DNA from: Tropicibacter naphthalenivorans
GTDB lineage: Bacteria; Pseudomonadota; Alphaproteobacteria; Rhodobacterales; Rhodobacteraceae
Assembly: GCF_900176475.1 (NCBI RefSeq)
Contig: NZ_FWXX01000003.1
Coordinates: 329,876 to 393,875, forward strand
Direction of reading: 5' to 3'
DNA length: 64,000 nt
A program made the position numbers and the translations under genes. Positions 34,984 to 47,446 of the stretch are shown here, in pieces. A model generated the notes under the pieces. It saw nothing but the letters and a program-made list of their open reading frames with translations, had not been told where the DNA came from and searched no databases. Position 1 is the first letter of the stretch. Every line of letters begins with the position of its first letter.

Positions 34984-35901
34984 TTAACCGTTCAATTCTT
35001 CCCGCAGGGCGCTGCGGCAGACATCAATCATATAGTCGCTGAACACGCGCACCTTGGGGTCGCGGTGTTTGCGTGAGGGCGAAAGGCACGCCAGTTGCGC
35101 GGGGTAGGGCGGGGTCTGCGCGGCCACGGGCACCAAAGCGCCTGTGGTCAGATACGTTGCGATCTCAAACCGCGGTTTCAACACGATACCGCATCCCGCC
35201 AAGGCCCAATCGGTCAGCACATCGCCGTCGTCCGACTCCAAAGGTCCGCTGATCTCGAACCGCCTTGGGCCGTCATCAGTGCGCAGGGTCCATTGAAACT
35301 CTTGCGCGCCGGGAAACCGCAGGTTCAGGCAGGCATGACGGTCACGCACCAGCGCTGCGCCATCCTCGGGCATCCCCCGCGCGGCGACATAGGACGGCGC
35401 GGCCACCAGCATCCGGGGGCAATCGGCGATCATCCGAACCTTGAGGTCGCTATCCGCCAAAGGCCCGAGATGAAACGCTAAATCCAAACCCTCGGCAGTC
35501 ACGTCCACCGACCGATCCGACAGCCGCAGGCGCACGTCGATCTCGGGGAACTGGTCACGAAACTTGACCACGGCAGGCGCGATGATCCGCCGCCCAAGGT
35601 TCAACGGCGCGGCCACGTAAATGGTGCCGCGCGGGCTTTGCGTGGCCTCCATCACGTTGCCCTCGGCGTCTTCGATTGCCTCAAGAATGCCGCGCGCGCC
35701 GTCATAGAACATGCGCCCGTGCTCTGTCGGGTGCAGCGCCCGCGTCGTGCGGTTGAACAAACGCACACCCAAGTGCCGCTCCAGCTCGGCAATCCGCGCG
35801 GAGGCCACCGCGGGCGAGGTCCGCTGATCCCGCGCCGCCGCCGACATGCTGCCCAATTCATAGACACGCACGAACATGCGGATGTTGTTCACATAGGCCA
35901 T
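34984..35901 (-). CDS. LysR family transcriptional regulator
   Basis: A 305-residue regulator: N-terminal winged helix (about 1-60; FVRVYELGSMSAAARDQRTSPAVASARIAELERHLG) and a substrate-binding domain (about 90-295). It is divergent from the urate hydroxylase gene across 96 bases, the classic layout for a LysR regulator and its target. The direct repeat TTATCA-N3-TTATCA (35939-35944 and 35948-35953) in the gap could be part of its site. The ligand is unknown; urate or a related compound is an inference. Confidence 0.92.
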   Translation of the reverse strand: MAYVNNIRMFVRVYELGSMSAAARDQRTSPAVASARIAELERHLGVRLFNRTTRALHPTEHGRMFYDGARGILEAIEDAEGNVMEATQSPRGTIYVAAPLNLGRRIIAPAVVKFRDQFPEIDVRLRLSDRSVDVTAEGLDLAFHLGPLADSDLKVRMIADCPRMLVAAPSYVAARGMPEDGAALVRDRHACLNLRFPGAQEFQWTLRTDDGPRRFEISGPLESDDGDVLTDWALAGCGIVLKPRFEIATYLTTGALVPVAAQTPPYPAQLACLSPSRKHRDPKVRVFSDYMIDVCRSALREELNG

Positions 35902-35997
35902 GAGCGTTTTTTCTGGTCTGTTTGAAAGTCTCTACGGATTATCAGGGTTATCATTGAAATGCCGCCCCGTATAGCTTGGGCAAAAAGGAGCTTTGCC

Positions 35998-37224
35998 ATG
36001 TATGATCTTGCCGCCATGGGCGCTTGGCTGGAATTTGCGGTCCGCTGGCTGCATGTGATCACCGCGATTGCTTGGATCGGGTCTTCGTTTTATTTCATCG
36101 CCTTGGACCTTGGTTTGCACCGCGACCGCAATCTGGCGAGCGGCGCGGATGGCGAAGAATGGCAGGTCCACGGCGGCGGGTTTTACCACATCCAGAAGTA
36201 CCTCGTGGCGCCGTCCTCAATGCCGTCGGATCTGGTGTGGTTCAAATGGGAAAGCTATTGGACGTGGATTTCAGGCTTTGCCCTGCTGACCGTCGTTTAC
36301 TATTTCGGGGCAGAGTTTTACCTCGTTGACCCGAACGTGGCAGATCTGGCGACGTGGCAGGCTGTGTCGATTTCCATCGCCTCGCTGGTGCTGGGCTGGG
36401 TGGTCTACAACACGCTTTGCAAAGTCTTTGTAGCGTCGAACCAGACGGTCTTGATGGTCGCGCTGTTCGTCGTGCTGGTCATCATGGCGTATTTCTACAC
36501 GTCGGTGTTCTCGGGCCGGGCCGCGATGCTGCATCTCGGGGCGTTTACCGCGACGATCATGACCGGCAACGTGGCGATGATCATCATCCCCAACCAGAAA
36601 ATCGTGGTGGCTGATCTGATCGCCGGGCGCACCCCCGATGCGCAATACGGCAAGATCGCCAAGCAACGCTCGACCCACAATAACTATCTGACGTTGCCGG
36701 TTATTTTCCTGATGTTGTCGAACCACTACCCGCTGGCCTTCGCCACTGAGTACAACTGGATCATTGCCAGCCTCGTGTTCCTGATGGGCGTCACGATCCG
36801 CCACTATTTCAACACGATGCACGCGCGCAAAGGCCAGCCGACCTGGACATGGCTCGCGACGGCGATCCTGTTCATCCTGATCATGTGGCTGTCCACGGCA
36901 CCGATGTTCCGCGCCGATGAGCCAGAAGAGGCGCAGGGCGAAGCGGCTCTGCGCTTTACCCAAGCCGAAGGCTTTGACCACGTTTACGATATCGTGTTGG
37001 GGCGGTGTTCCATGTGTCACGCGTCCGAGCCGGGCTGGGATGGCCTCTATTGGGCCCCCAAGGGCGTGCGTCTGGAAACAGAGGCGCAAATCGCGGCGAA
37101 TGCCCGTGCGATTTACCTTCAGGCCGGTTTGGGGCACGCGATGCCGCCCGCAAACCTGTCATATATGGAAGAGAGCGAGCGCGCCGCGATCCGCGATTGG
37201 TACGCTGCGGCGACAGGCTCTTAA
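35998..37224 (+). CDS. puuD: urate hydroxylase PuuD (membrane domain plus cytochrome c)
   Basis: A 408-residue protein with about eight membrane segments (residues ~10-310), matching the DUF989/urate oxidase N-terminal family (FAVRWLHVITAIAWIGSSFYF), and a C-terminal cytochrome c domain with haem motif CSMCH (about 337-341) and MPP as distal ligand region. PuuD oxidises urate to 5-hydroxyisourate and passes electrons through the haem. AAAAGGAG lies seven bases before the ATG at 35998; a longer frame to 35959 lacks this. No other purine-degradation gene is in the window. Confidence 0.93.
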   Translation: MYDLAAMGAWLEFAVRWLHVITAIAWIGSSFYFIALDLGLHRDRNLASGADGEEWQVHGGGFYHIQKYLVAPSSMPSDLVWFKWESYWTWISGFALLTVVYYFGAEFYLVDPNVADLATWQAVSISIASLVLGWVVYNTLCKVFVASNQTVLMVALFVVLVIMAYFYTSVFSGRAAMLHLGAFTATIMTGNVAMIIIPNQKIVVADLIAGRTPDAQYGKIAKQRSTHNNYLTLPVIFLMLSNHYPLAFATEYNWIIASLVFLMGVTIRHYFNTMHARKGQPTWTWLATAILFILIMWLSTAPMFRADEPEEAQGEAALRFTQAEGFDHVYDIVLGRCSMCHASEPGWDGLYWAPKGVRLETEAQIAANARAIYLQAGLGHAMPPANLSYMEESERAAIRDWYAAATGS

Positions 37225-37319
37225 CGCTTGACCAGCGAGACGGGGCGGAACCACATCTTGGCAAAGGCGTCGCCGTAGGTCGCAGAGATGGTTTCGAACA
37301 TGATAAGCGGAACAAGCAT
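37221..37319 (-). CDS. putative 32-aa small protein
   Basis: A 33-codon frame starting MLVPLIMFETISATYGDAFA and ending in VKR before TAA. AGGAG stands eight bases before the ATG, as in a real gene. The peptide has a hydrophobic start and a basic end. Its stop interlocks with the puuD stop (TTAA), leaving no wasted bases. I know no family. The upstream 170 bases are AT-rich and could carry a promoter. Real coding is supported by ribosome-binding site and compact packing only. Confidence 0.45.
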   Translation of the reverse strand: MLVPLIMFETISATYGDAFAKMWFRPVSLVKR

Positions 37320-37490
37320 GGTACAGTCTCCTGAGTGGCTAACAAATTATTAACGCAAGAATGTAACGCTGAGTATGCGACTTTTGTTCATATCTTGCTT
37401 TCTGTGGCGGCATGCCTCAGTTTGATGTCTTAACCTTTCGCTGCATTCGACCCGTTTCAGAATCGCGCGTGGCCTGCTAGGTCTAGTGGC

Positions 37491-39356
37491 ATGAATGAAC
37501 ATGCCCCCAATATGCGCCCGACCATCCGTCAGCTGGACGATGCCGCCATTAACCGGATTGCTGCCGGTGAAGTGGTCGAACGGCCTGCCTCTGCGGTCAA
37601 GGAACTGGTGGAAAACGCCGTGGACGCGGGGGCGCGCCGTATCGGGCTAGAGATCGCCGACGGGGGCAAAACCTTGATCCGCGTGACCGATGACGGTTGC
37701 GGGATGACCAGCGCAGAGCTGCCCTTGGCCTTGTCGCGCCATGCCACGTCCAAGATTGATGGCACCGACCTGCTGGACATTCATTCCTTTGGTTTCCGTG
37801 GCGAGGCGCTGCCGTCGCTGGGCGCCGTTGGCCGCTTGATGATCCAAAGCCGGGCGCGCGGGTTCGATGCCGCTGAACTCAGCGTCGAAGGCGGCGTCAT
37901 GTCCGGCGTCAAACCCTGCGCGCTGAACGCCGGGACAGTGGTCACCCTGCGCGATCTGTTCTACGCGACGCCGGCGCGTCTGAAGTTCCTGCGCACCGAC
38001 CGGGCCGAAACCCAAGCCATTGGCGATGTTATCAAACGTCTCGCCATGGCCGAGCCTTCGGTGGGCTTTACCCTGCGCGATGTGTCGGGCGGCGGTGATC
38101 GCGTGACGTTCAGTGTCGACCCCGAAAGCGGCGATTTGTTCGACGCTCTGCGGGGGCGTTTGGCGCGCGTCATGGGCAAGGAATTCATCGAAAACGCGAT
38201 CCCGATTGATGCCGAACGCGAAGGTTTTCGCCTGACCGGATATGCCGCTTTGCCGACCTATTCGCGCGGCACCGCCGTGGCGCAGCACCTGTTCGTGAAC
38301 GGGCGGCCCGTGCGGGACAAGATGCTGATCGGCGCGCTGCGCGGCGCGTACCAGGACTTCCTGTCGCGTGAACGCCACCCCGCCGTGGCGCTGTTTGTCG
38401 ACTGTGATCCGCATAAGGTCGACGTCAACGTTCACCCCGCGAAATCCGAGGTCCGCTTCCGCGATTCCGGCGTCGTGCGCGGGCTGATTGTGTCTGGTTT
38501 GCGCCATGCCTTGGCCGAGGCGGGGCACCGCGCGTCGTCGACCGTGGCCAGCGATACGCTGGGTGCGATGCGGCCCGAACCGATGCAGATGCCGCCGCGC
38601 GTTTACCAAATGGATCGCCCGTCGCTGGGCGCGCGCACCGCCGCTTATCAGGCGCAGGCCCCCATGCCGATGCACAGCTCTGCGCCGCAGCAAGGCTTTG
38701 CCGACCTCGGTCACACCTACTCGGGCCGGACCTTTGACGAGGTTGTCGAGCAGCCCCAAGAGCAGCCGGTAGAGCACCTTCCGCTGGGCGCGGCGCGCGG
38801 CCAAGTGCATGAAAATTATATCATTGCGCAGACCGAGACGGGGATCGTCATCGTCGATCAGCACGCCGCCCACGAACGTCTTGTATATGAAAAGCTCAAG
38901 GGGCAGATGGCGCAAAACGGCGTCGCCGCGCAGGCGCTGTTGATCCCCGAAGTGATCGACCTGTCGCCCGACGATTGCAGCCGCATCCTGTCTGTCGCAG
39001 ACGATCTGACCACCATGGGATTAACCATCGAAGCCTTCGGCGGTGGTGCCATTGCCGTGCGCGAAACCCCTGCGATCCTCGGCGAGGTCAATGCTAAAGC
39101 CTTGATTGAAGACATCCTCGATGAGCTGTCCGACCTTGGCGAAAGCCAACTGGTTAAGGAAAAGATCGAAGCGATCCTGTCCCGCGTCGCCTGCCACGGC
39201 TCGATCCGCTCGGGCCGCCGGATGCGCGCCGAAGAGATGAACGCACTGCTGCGAGAGATGGAGGCAACGCCCCATTCCGGCCAGTGCAACCACGGCCGCC
39301 CCACCTATGTCGAACTGAAACTGTCCGACATCGAACGCCTGTTCGGCCGCACATGA
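37491..39356 (+). CDS. mutL: DNA mismatch repair protein MutL (endonuclease type)
   Basis: A 621-residue GHKL ATPase: NAVDAGA (about 43), FGFRGEALPSLGAVG (about 97-111) and the N-terminal RQLDDAAINRIAAGEVVERP. The C-terminal domain has the endonuclease motif DQHAAHERLVYE, fitting DQHA-x2-E-x4-E, so this MutL should nick DNA, unlike E. coli MutL. A Pro/Gln/Met-rich linker (about 360-430) joins the halves. No good ribosome-binding site precedes the ATG at 37491; the conserved part begins a few residues later. rmuC overlaps the stop. Confidence 0.96.
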   Translation: MNEHAPNMRPTIRQLDDAAINRIAAGEVVERPASAVKELVENAVDAGARRIGLEIADGGKTLIRVTDDGCGMTSAELPLALSRHATSKIDGTDLLDIHSFGFRGEALPSLGAVGRLMIQSRARGFDAAELSVEGGVMSGVKPCALNAGTVVTLRDLFYATPARLKFLRTDRAETQAIGDVIKRLAMAEPSVGFTLRDVSGGGDRVTFSVDPESGDLFDALRGRLARVMGKEFIENAIPIDAEREGFRLTGYAALPTYSRGTAVAQHLFVNGRPVRDKMLIGALRGAYQDFLSRERHPAVALFVDCDPHKVDVNVHPAKSEVRFRDSGVVRGLIVSGLRHALAEAGHRASSTVASDTLGAMRPEPMQMPPRVYQMDRPSLGARTAAYQAQAPMPMHSSAPQQGFADLGHTYSGRTFDEVVEQPQEQPVEHLPLGAARGQVHENYIIAQTETGIVIVDQHAAHERLVYEKLKGQMAQNGVAAQALLIPEVIDLSPDDCSRILSVADDLTTMGLTIEAFGGGAIAVRETPAILGEVNAKALIEDILDELSDLGESQLVKEKIEAILSRVACHGSIRSGRRMRAEEMNALLREMEATPHSGQCNHGRPTYVELKLSDIERLFGRT

Positions 39357-40513
39357 TCCAGATCGGAGAGGTTAGTTTATCGCTGAACGATCCGCTGACG
39401 CTGGCGGCTTTGGCCCTTGGTGCTTTGGTGCTTTTGCTGCTGCTGATCTCGGCCCGTGCGGCGGCGCGATCCGCGCGTGCGGTGGAACCCTTGGCGCGGC
39501 AGATGGGGGCTTTGGGGCAACGCGTGCACGCTTTGGCCGACGGTCAGGAACGGCTGGCGGGCGGTCTGCATCACGTCTCCGAAGCGCAGGCGCACAGCCA
39601 AACCGCCATGTTGCAACTGATGGAACAGCGCCTCGCCGAGGTGCAGAACCAGATGACGGAGAACCTGCATGGCTCGGCCCGCCGCACGGCTAAGTCCTTG
39701 GGGGAACTGCAAGAACGCCTGCAAGTGATCGACAAGGCGCAGGCCAATATCACCAAGCTGTCCGGCGATGTTCTGTCGCTTCAGGACATCCTGTCGAACA
39801 AGCAGACGCGCGGCGCCTTTGGGGAAATCCAGCTGCACGACATTGTGTCCAAGGCACTGCCGTCTGACAGCTACACGCTGCAAGCGACCCTCTCGAACGG
39901 GCGGCGCGCGGACTGTCTGATTCACCTGCCCAATCCCCCCGGCCCCATTGTCGTCGATGCGAAATTCCCGCTTGAAGGCTACGAAGCGCTGCGCCGCACC
40001 CAGACCCAAGAGCAGCTGAACCGCGCCGCGCAGATGCTGCGGCTGTCGGTGCGCAAGCACATCCGCGACATCGCTGATCGCTATATCTTGCAGGGCGAAA
40101 CTGCCGACGGCGCGCTGATGTTCCTGCCGTCCGAAGCGGTCTACGCCGAGCTGCACGCGAACTTTCCCGAATTGGTGCGTGAAGGGTTTGATCGCCGCGT
40201 CTGGATCGTCTCGCCCACGACCTGCATGGCAACCCTGAACACCATGCGCGCGGTGCTGAAAGACGCGCGGATGCGCGAGCAGGCGGGCGCGATCCGGCGC
40301 GAGTTACACTTGCTTTACGCCGACGTGGATCGTCTGGGAACGCGGGTCGCGAACCTTGATCGGCACTTTGCGCAGGCGTCCAAGGATATCGAAGACATCA
40401 AGATCAGCGCTGACAAGGCTGGCAAGCGCGCCCGCCGTTTGGACAACTTTGACTTTGAGGAGATGGCAGGCGAAGCTGCGCCGACGGTGCCCCTGACCAA
40501 CCCCGGAGACTGA
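39353..40513 (+). CDS. rmuC: DNA recombination protein RmuC
   Basis: A 386-residue protein: N-terminal membrane segment (about 12-34), coiled coil (about 40-140) and the RmuC nuclease-like domain (about 145-350) with GAFGEIQLHDIV, VDAKFPLEGYEAL and FLPSEAVYAELHANFPEL. RmuC limits inversions at short repeats in E. coli. The ATG at 39353 overlaps the mutL stop (ATGA), a link with mismatch repair by position. The next gene starts two bases after its stop. Confidence 0.93.
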   Translation: MIQIGEVSLSLNDPLTLAALALGALVLLLLLISARAAARSARAVEPLARQMGALGQRVHALADGQERLAGGLHHVSEAQAHSQTAMLQLMEQRLAEVQNQMTENLHGSARRTAKSLGELQERLQVIDKAQANITKLSGDVLSLQDILSNKQTRGAFGEIQLHDIVSKALPSDSYTLQATLSNGRRADCLIHLPNPPGPIVVDAKFPLEGYEALRRTQTQEQLNRAAQMLRLSVRKHIRDIADRYILQGETADGALMFLPSEAVYAELHANFPELVREGFDRRVWIVSPTTCMATLNTMRAVLKDARMREQAGAIRRELHLLYADVDRLGTRVANLDRHFAQASKDIEDIKISADKAGKRARRLDNFDFEEMAGEAAPTVPLTNPGD

Positions 40514-40514
40514 C

Positions 40515-41447
40515 ATGCCCTTTGCGCCCCAGATCCTAAGCGATGATGCCCTGAAATCCTTGGGCGTCGGCCCGAGGGATGTGGTCCGAGCCATTGAAAA
40601 AGCGGTGATGGACAAGGCTGAAGGGCGGCTGATCACCACCCCGAAATCGGTGATCCAACCGGGCGATGGGCGGTATATGATGACGACGCTCGCGACCGGG
40701 CAGGGGCCGGATTTGACGGTGGTCAAAGCGGTTACAGTCTGTCCCGAGAACCCCGCGCGCGGCCTTCCGTCGATCACAGGGGCGATCATGGTGCTGGACG
40801 GGCAGACCGGCGAATGCCTTGCGCTGATGGACGCCGAATGGATCACCGGGGTGCGCACAGCGGGGCTGTCGGCGGTTGCGGCGCTGCGTTTGGCCGATCC
40901 GCAGGCGTCACAGATCAGCTTTGTTGGCACGGGGGTGCAGGCCCGCTCGCATCTGGCGCTGTTCGCCGGGCTGTTCCCCTTGCGAAAAATTCGCGTGCAC
41001 GGACGCGGGCAGTCGAACATAGATCTGTTGTGCGCGATGGCAGAGGACATGGGCCTGGAGGCCACTGTTTGTGACTCGCCCCAAGAGGCGCTGGACGCCG
41101 ATATCGTCGTCTCCTCGATCACAATCACCTATTGCGGCGCGCCGTTTCTGGACGCGCGGCGGATGCGGCCCGGTGCTCTGGCGATCATCACGGACGTCGC
41201 AAAACCGTGGATGCCCGAGGGGCTGTCCGCCTTTGACACGGTGGTCGTGGACGACCGCGCCCAAGAAGAGGCCATGCCCACGCCTGTCGTGCCGTTAACC
41301 CAAATTACCGGCGATTTGACCGATCTTGTGGCGCGCGGGGTGCCTGTTTCGGCGGGGCCGCGCGCATTCATGTTCCGGGGAATCGCTGCGGGCGATTACG
41401 CTTTGGCGGCGCGTTTGTGGACAGCCTGCATGGATCGCCCTAGCTGA
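40515..41447 (+). CDS. ornithine cyclodeaminase/mu-crystallin family protein
   Basis: A 310-residue NAD(P)-binding protein with the Rossmann motif ISFVGTGVQARSHLALF (about 133-149) and the VRTAGLSAVAALRLA block (about 113-127). The family includes ornithine cyclodeaminase, alanine dehydrogenase and ketimine reductases; the specificity cannot be read from sequence. It is the third gene of the mutL-rmuC run, starting two bases after rmuC. Confidence 0.88.
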   Translation: MPFAPQILSDDALKSLGVGPRDVVRAIEKAVMDKAEGRLITTPKSVIQPGDGRYMMTTLATGQGPDLTVVKAVTVCPENPARGLPSITGAIMVLDGQTGECLALMDAEWITGVRTAGLSAVAALRLADPQASQISFVGTGVQARSHLALFAGLFPLRKIRVHGRGQSNIDLLCAMAEDMGLEATVCDSPQEALDADIVVSSITITYCGAPFLDARRMRPGALAIITDVAKPWMPEGLSAFDTVVVDDRAQEEAMPTPVVPLTQITGDLTDLVARGVPVSAGPRAFMFRGIAAGDYALAARLWTACMDRPS

Positions 41448-41713
41448 TACACCAAGGCGCGGGTAACAAACTTGCGCGCCAGATGCCTCCTGTGAGGTAT
41501 TGTTTAATATTGAACCATTGGTATGCGCGCTGCGCATGAAAGCTATGCGTTTGGGCGTCTGCCTCTGAATTGTGCGCACTGGTACACCAATGACAAGCTT
41601 AGCCGAGCCTGGGGAGGAGATCGGTGAACAGTGATCTTCCCCTCGCTCCAACGTCAATGGTTTAGCTTTAAACCAATTAGCGCCATATGGCGCAGACCAA
41701 GGGAAGAGGGCAT
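41448..41713 (+). promoter_or_regulatory. 266-base aceE upstream region with symmetrical elements
   Basis: No gene is seen. Three symmetrical elements may control the pyruvate dehydrogenase operon: TGGT-AC-ACCA (41580-41589), the inverted repeat TGGTTTA-N4-TAAACCA (41658-41675), and the perfect 14-bp palindrome GCGCCATATGGCGC (41680-41693), 20 bases before aceE. The TGGT/ACCA half-sites recall PdhR-type operators, but spacing differs from the E. coli consensus. Confidence 0.4.
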
Positions 41714-44371
<2,658 letters not shown>

Positions 44372-44392
44372 CCGGGGACAGGAGGAAAGATT

Positions 44393-45640
44393 ATGACAAC
44401 CGAAGTTAAAGTCCCCGACATTGGCGATTTCACCGACGTTCCGGTGGTGACGGTTCTGGTCAGCGTAGGCGACACCATCGCCGAAGAAGACCCGATCGTA
44501 GAGCTCGAGTCCGATAAGGCGACGATGGAAGTGCCCTCGTCGACCGCTGGCGTGGTTAAGGAAATCAAGGTTGCCGAGGGCGATACCGTGTCCAAAGGCA
44601 GCGTGATCCTGATCGTCGAAGCCTCGGATGCGGCGGCCGAAACGCCCAAGGAAGAGCCGAAAGCTGAGACCAAGCAAGAGCCAAAAGACGCGCCCAAGGC
44701 AGAGACCGCACCCGCACCAAAGACGGACGCGGGCTTTTCCAAGGTGCACGCATCGCCGTCCGTTCGCGCGTTTGCGCGCCGTGTTGAGGTCGACCTGAAC
44801 ACGGTGAATGGCACCGGCCGCAAGGGGCGCATCTTGCGTGAAGATGTTGAAAAAGCTATGAAAACCACTGTTGCCCCGGCATCGGGCGCGGCGCAGGGCG
44901 GCATGGGTATTCCGCCAATCCCCACCGTGGATTTCAGCAAGTTCGGCCCGGTTGAAAACGTCGAAATGCCCCGGATCAAAAAGATCTCTGGCCCGGCGCT
45001 GCACCGCTCTTGGCTCAACATTCCGCATGTCACCCACAACGACGAAGCGGACATCACCGAGCTCGACGCCTATCGCAAAGAGATGGACACGCAGGCCAAG
45101 CAAGATGGTTACCGGGTGACGCTTTTGTCCTTTGTCATCAAGGCCAGTGTCTCGGCGTTGAAACAGCATTGGGAGTTCAACTCTTCCATCCATCCGGATG
45201 GCGACAAGCTGATCAAGAAGTCCTACTACAACATCGGTTTCGCCGCTGACACGCCGAACGGCCTGATGGTTCCGGTCATCAAAGACGCCGATCGGAAAGG
45301 TCTTGTTGAGATTTCTAAAGAGTTGATGGAACTGTCCGCCGCGGCCCGCGAAGGCAACCTGAAATCCAAGGACATGCAGGGCGCGACCTTTACCATTTCC
45401 TCGCTCGGCGGGATTGGCGGCACTTCCTTTACCCCAATCGTTAACGCGCCCGAGGTGGCGATTTTGGGCCTCACGCGCTCGAAAATGCAGCCCGTCTGGA
45501 ACGGTGAAGAGTTCGTGCCGCGTCTCATGCAGCCGCTGTCTTTGTCCTACGACCACCGTGCCGTCGATGGGGCCTTGGCCGCGCGCTTTTGCGTGACGCT
45601 CAAGACGCTGCTTGGCGACATGCGTAAGTTGATGTGGTGA
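44393..45640 (+). CDS. aceF: dihydrolipoamide acetyltransferase (E2) with one lipoyl domain
   Basis: A 415-residue protein: lipoyl domain at 1-78 with the lipoylated lysine in [13 protein letters not shown], an Ala/Pro/Lys/Glu linker (about 82-115), a peripheral subunit-binding domain (about 118-155, [11 protein letters not shown]) and the catalytic domain (about 185-415) ending in [15 protein letters not shown]. It transfers acetyl groups to CoA. AGGAGG lies before the start. The lipoyl domain is nearly the same as that fused to the E3 gene next door. Confidence 0.96.
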   Translation: MTTEVKVPDIGDFTDVPVVTVLVSVGDTIAEEDPIVELESDKATMEVPSSTAGVVKEIKVAEGDTVSKGSVILIVEASDAAAETPKEEPKAETKQEPKDAPKAETAPAPKTDAGFSKVHASPSVRAFARRVEVDLNTVNGTGRKGRILREDVEKAMKTTVAPASGAAQGGMGIPPIPTVDFSKFGPVENVEMPRIKKISGPALHRSWLNIPHVTHNDEADITELDAYRKEMDTQAKQDGYRVTLLSFVIKASVSALKQHWEFNSSIHPDGDKLIKKSYYNIGFAADTPNGLMVPVIKDADRKGLVEISKELMELSAAAREGNLKSKDMQGATFTISSLGGIGGTSFTPIVNAPEVAILGLTRSKMQPVWNGEEFVPRLMQPLSLSYDHRAVDGALAARFCVTLKTLLGDMRKLMW

Positions 45641-45650
45641 GGTGAAAACA

Positions 45651-47375
45651 ATGGATATCAAAGTACCCGATATCGGTGATTTTACCGACGTGCCGGTCGT
45701 CTCTGTGCTGGTTTCCGTGGGTGACACCGTCGCCGAAGAAGACGCGTTGATCGAGCTGGAGTCTGACAAGGCCACGATGGAAGTGCCTTCGCCGGCGGCT
45801 GGAAAAGTCAAGGAAATCAAAGTCTCCGAAGGTGACAAGGTGTCCGAAGGGACCGTCATCATGGTGATCGAAGCCGCCGAAGCGGACGACGCGCCGGTCG
45901 AGGAAACCCCCAAAGAGGCACCCAAACAGGTGGCCGCAACTGGGACTGCCTCTGGACCTGGCGATGTGCACGCAGAGCTTGTTGTTCTGGGCTCTGGCCC
46001 AGGCGGCTATACGGCGGCTTTCCGCGCCGCGGATCTTGGCAAAAAGACCGTTTTGATCGAAAAGAACGACTCGCTCGGCGGGGTCTGTTTGAACGTCGGC
46101 TGCATTCCGTCAAAGGCTCTGTTGCATGTCGCCAAGGTCATCACCGAGGCTGAGGAAATGGCCGCGCATGGTGTCAGTTTCGCGAAGCCTGAGATTAACC
46201 TTGATGAACTGCGCGCCTTCAAGAATGACGTGGTCGGCAAGCTGACGGGCGGTCTGGATGGGCTGGCGAAGGGCCGAAAAGTCCAAACCATCAAAGGTTT
46301 TGGTACCTTTACTGGCCCCAATATGATCGAGGTCGAAGGCCCGGACGGCAAAACCACTGTTAGCTTTGATCAATGTATCATTGCCGCAGGGTCAGAGCCG
46401 GTTGACCTGCCCTTTATTCCGCAGGACGATCGCGTGATCGATAGCACCGGCGCTCTTGAGCTGCGCGATGTGCCGGGACGGATGCTGGTGTTGGGCGGTG
46501 GGATCATCGGTTTGGAAATGGCCTGTGTTTACGACGCCTTGGGCGCGAAAATCACGGTGGTCGAGCTGATGGATCAGATCATCCCCGGCGCAGACAAGGA
46601 CATCGTCAAGCCGCTGATGAATCGCATTAAGGGTCGTTACGAAAACATCTTCCTCAAGACCAAGGTGACCGCAGTTGAGGCCACCGACGAGGGCATGAAA
46701 GTGACCTTTGAGGACGACAAGGGCGAGAGCTTTAACGATACTTTCGATAAGGTTCTCGTGGCTGTGGGCCGTAAACCAAATGGTAAGCTGATTGGCGCAG
46801 ACAAAGCCGGTGTTGCGGTAGATGATCGTGGCTTTATCGCCGTGGACAATCAGCAGCGCACGGGTGTGTCACATATCTTTGCCATCGGTGACGTGGTCGG
46901 CCAGCCCATGCTTGCACATAAAGCCGTGCACGAAGGGAAAGTCGCTGCCGAAGTCTGTGCCGGTGAGAAACGCTTCTTTGATGCCAAGCTGATCCCGTCG
47001 GTGGCGTACACAGACCCAGAGGTCGCGTGGTGCGGCGTCACGGAAACCGAGGCGAAAGCCAAGGGCATTAAGTTCGAAAAGGGTGTTTTCCCTTGGGCCG
47101 CGTCGGGCAAGTCGTTGTCCAATGGGCGCAGCGAGGGCATGACCAAACTGCTGTTCGACCCCGAAGATGACCGCATCATTGGCGCGTGTATCGTCGGCAC
47201 CAACGCGGGCGATCTGATCTCAGAATGTGCGCTTGCGATCGAGATGGGCGCAGATGCGGTCGACCTCGGCCACACGATCCACCCGCACCCGACGCTTTCG
47301 GAAACGGTAAATTTTGCCGCCGAGATGTTCGAGGGTACGATCACGGACCTGATGCCGCCCAAAAAGCGCAAGTAA
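45651..47375 (+). CDS. lpdA: lipoyl-fused dihydrolipoyl dehydrogenase (E3)
   Basis: A 574-residue protein: N-terminal lipoyl domain (1-77, lysine in [13 protein letters not shown]), an acidic/Pro linker, and a full E3 flavoprotein (about 110-574) with [18 protein letters not shown], the redox disulfide [13 protein letters not shown] and the C-terminal HPHPTLSE. It reoxidises dihydrolipoyl groups with NAD+. The ATG at 45651 is seven bases after GAGGTG; an in-frame GTG at 45642 falls inside that site. Lipoyl-E3 fusion with AceE-type E1 resembles the Ralstonia pdhABL operon. Confidence 0.95.
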   Translation: MDIKVPDIGDFTDVPVVSVLVSVGDTVAEEDALIELESDKATMEVPSPAAGKVKEIKVSEGDKVSEGTVIMVIEAAEADDAPVEETPKEAPKQVAATGTASGPGDVHAELVVLGSGPGGYTAAFRAADLGKKTVLIEKNDSLGGVCLNVGCIPSKALLHVAKVITEAEEMAAHGVSFAKPEINLDELRAFKNDVVGKLTGGLDGLAKGRKVQTIKGFGTFTGPNMIEVEGPDGKTTVSFDQCIIAAGSEPVDLPFIPQDDRVIDSTGALELRDVPGRMLVLGGGIIGLEMACVYDALGAKITVVELMDQIIPGADKDIVKPLMNRIKGRYENIFLKTKVTAVEATDEGMKVTFEDDKGESFNDTFDKVLVAVGRKPNGKLIGADKAGVAVDDRGFIAVDNQQRTGVSHIFAIGDVVGQPMLAHKAVHEGKVAAEVCAGEKRFFDAKLIPSVAYTDPEVAWCGVTETEAKAKGIKFEKGVFPWAASGKSLSNGRSEGMTKLLFDPEDDRIIGACIVGTNAGDLISECALAIEMGADAVDLGHTIHPHPTLSETVNFAAEMFEGTITDLMPPKKRK

Positions 47376-47381
47376 AATGGG

Positions 47382-47411
47382 AAAGGGCAGGCGCTAAGCC
47401 TGCCCTTTTTT
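47382..47411. terminator. Rho-independent terminator after lpdA
   Basis: AAAGGGCAGGC pairs with GCCTGCCCTTT around a five-base loop, followed by a T-run. It may also serve the convergent chrR gene. Confidence 0.9.
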
Positions 47412-47446
47412 AATTCACCTTAATGAATGATCCGAAACGCGCCGCA

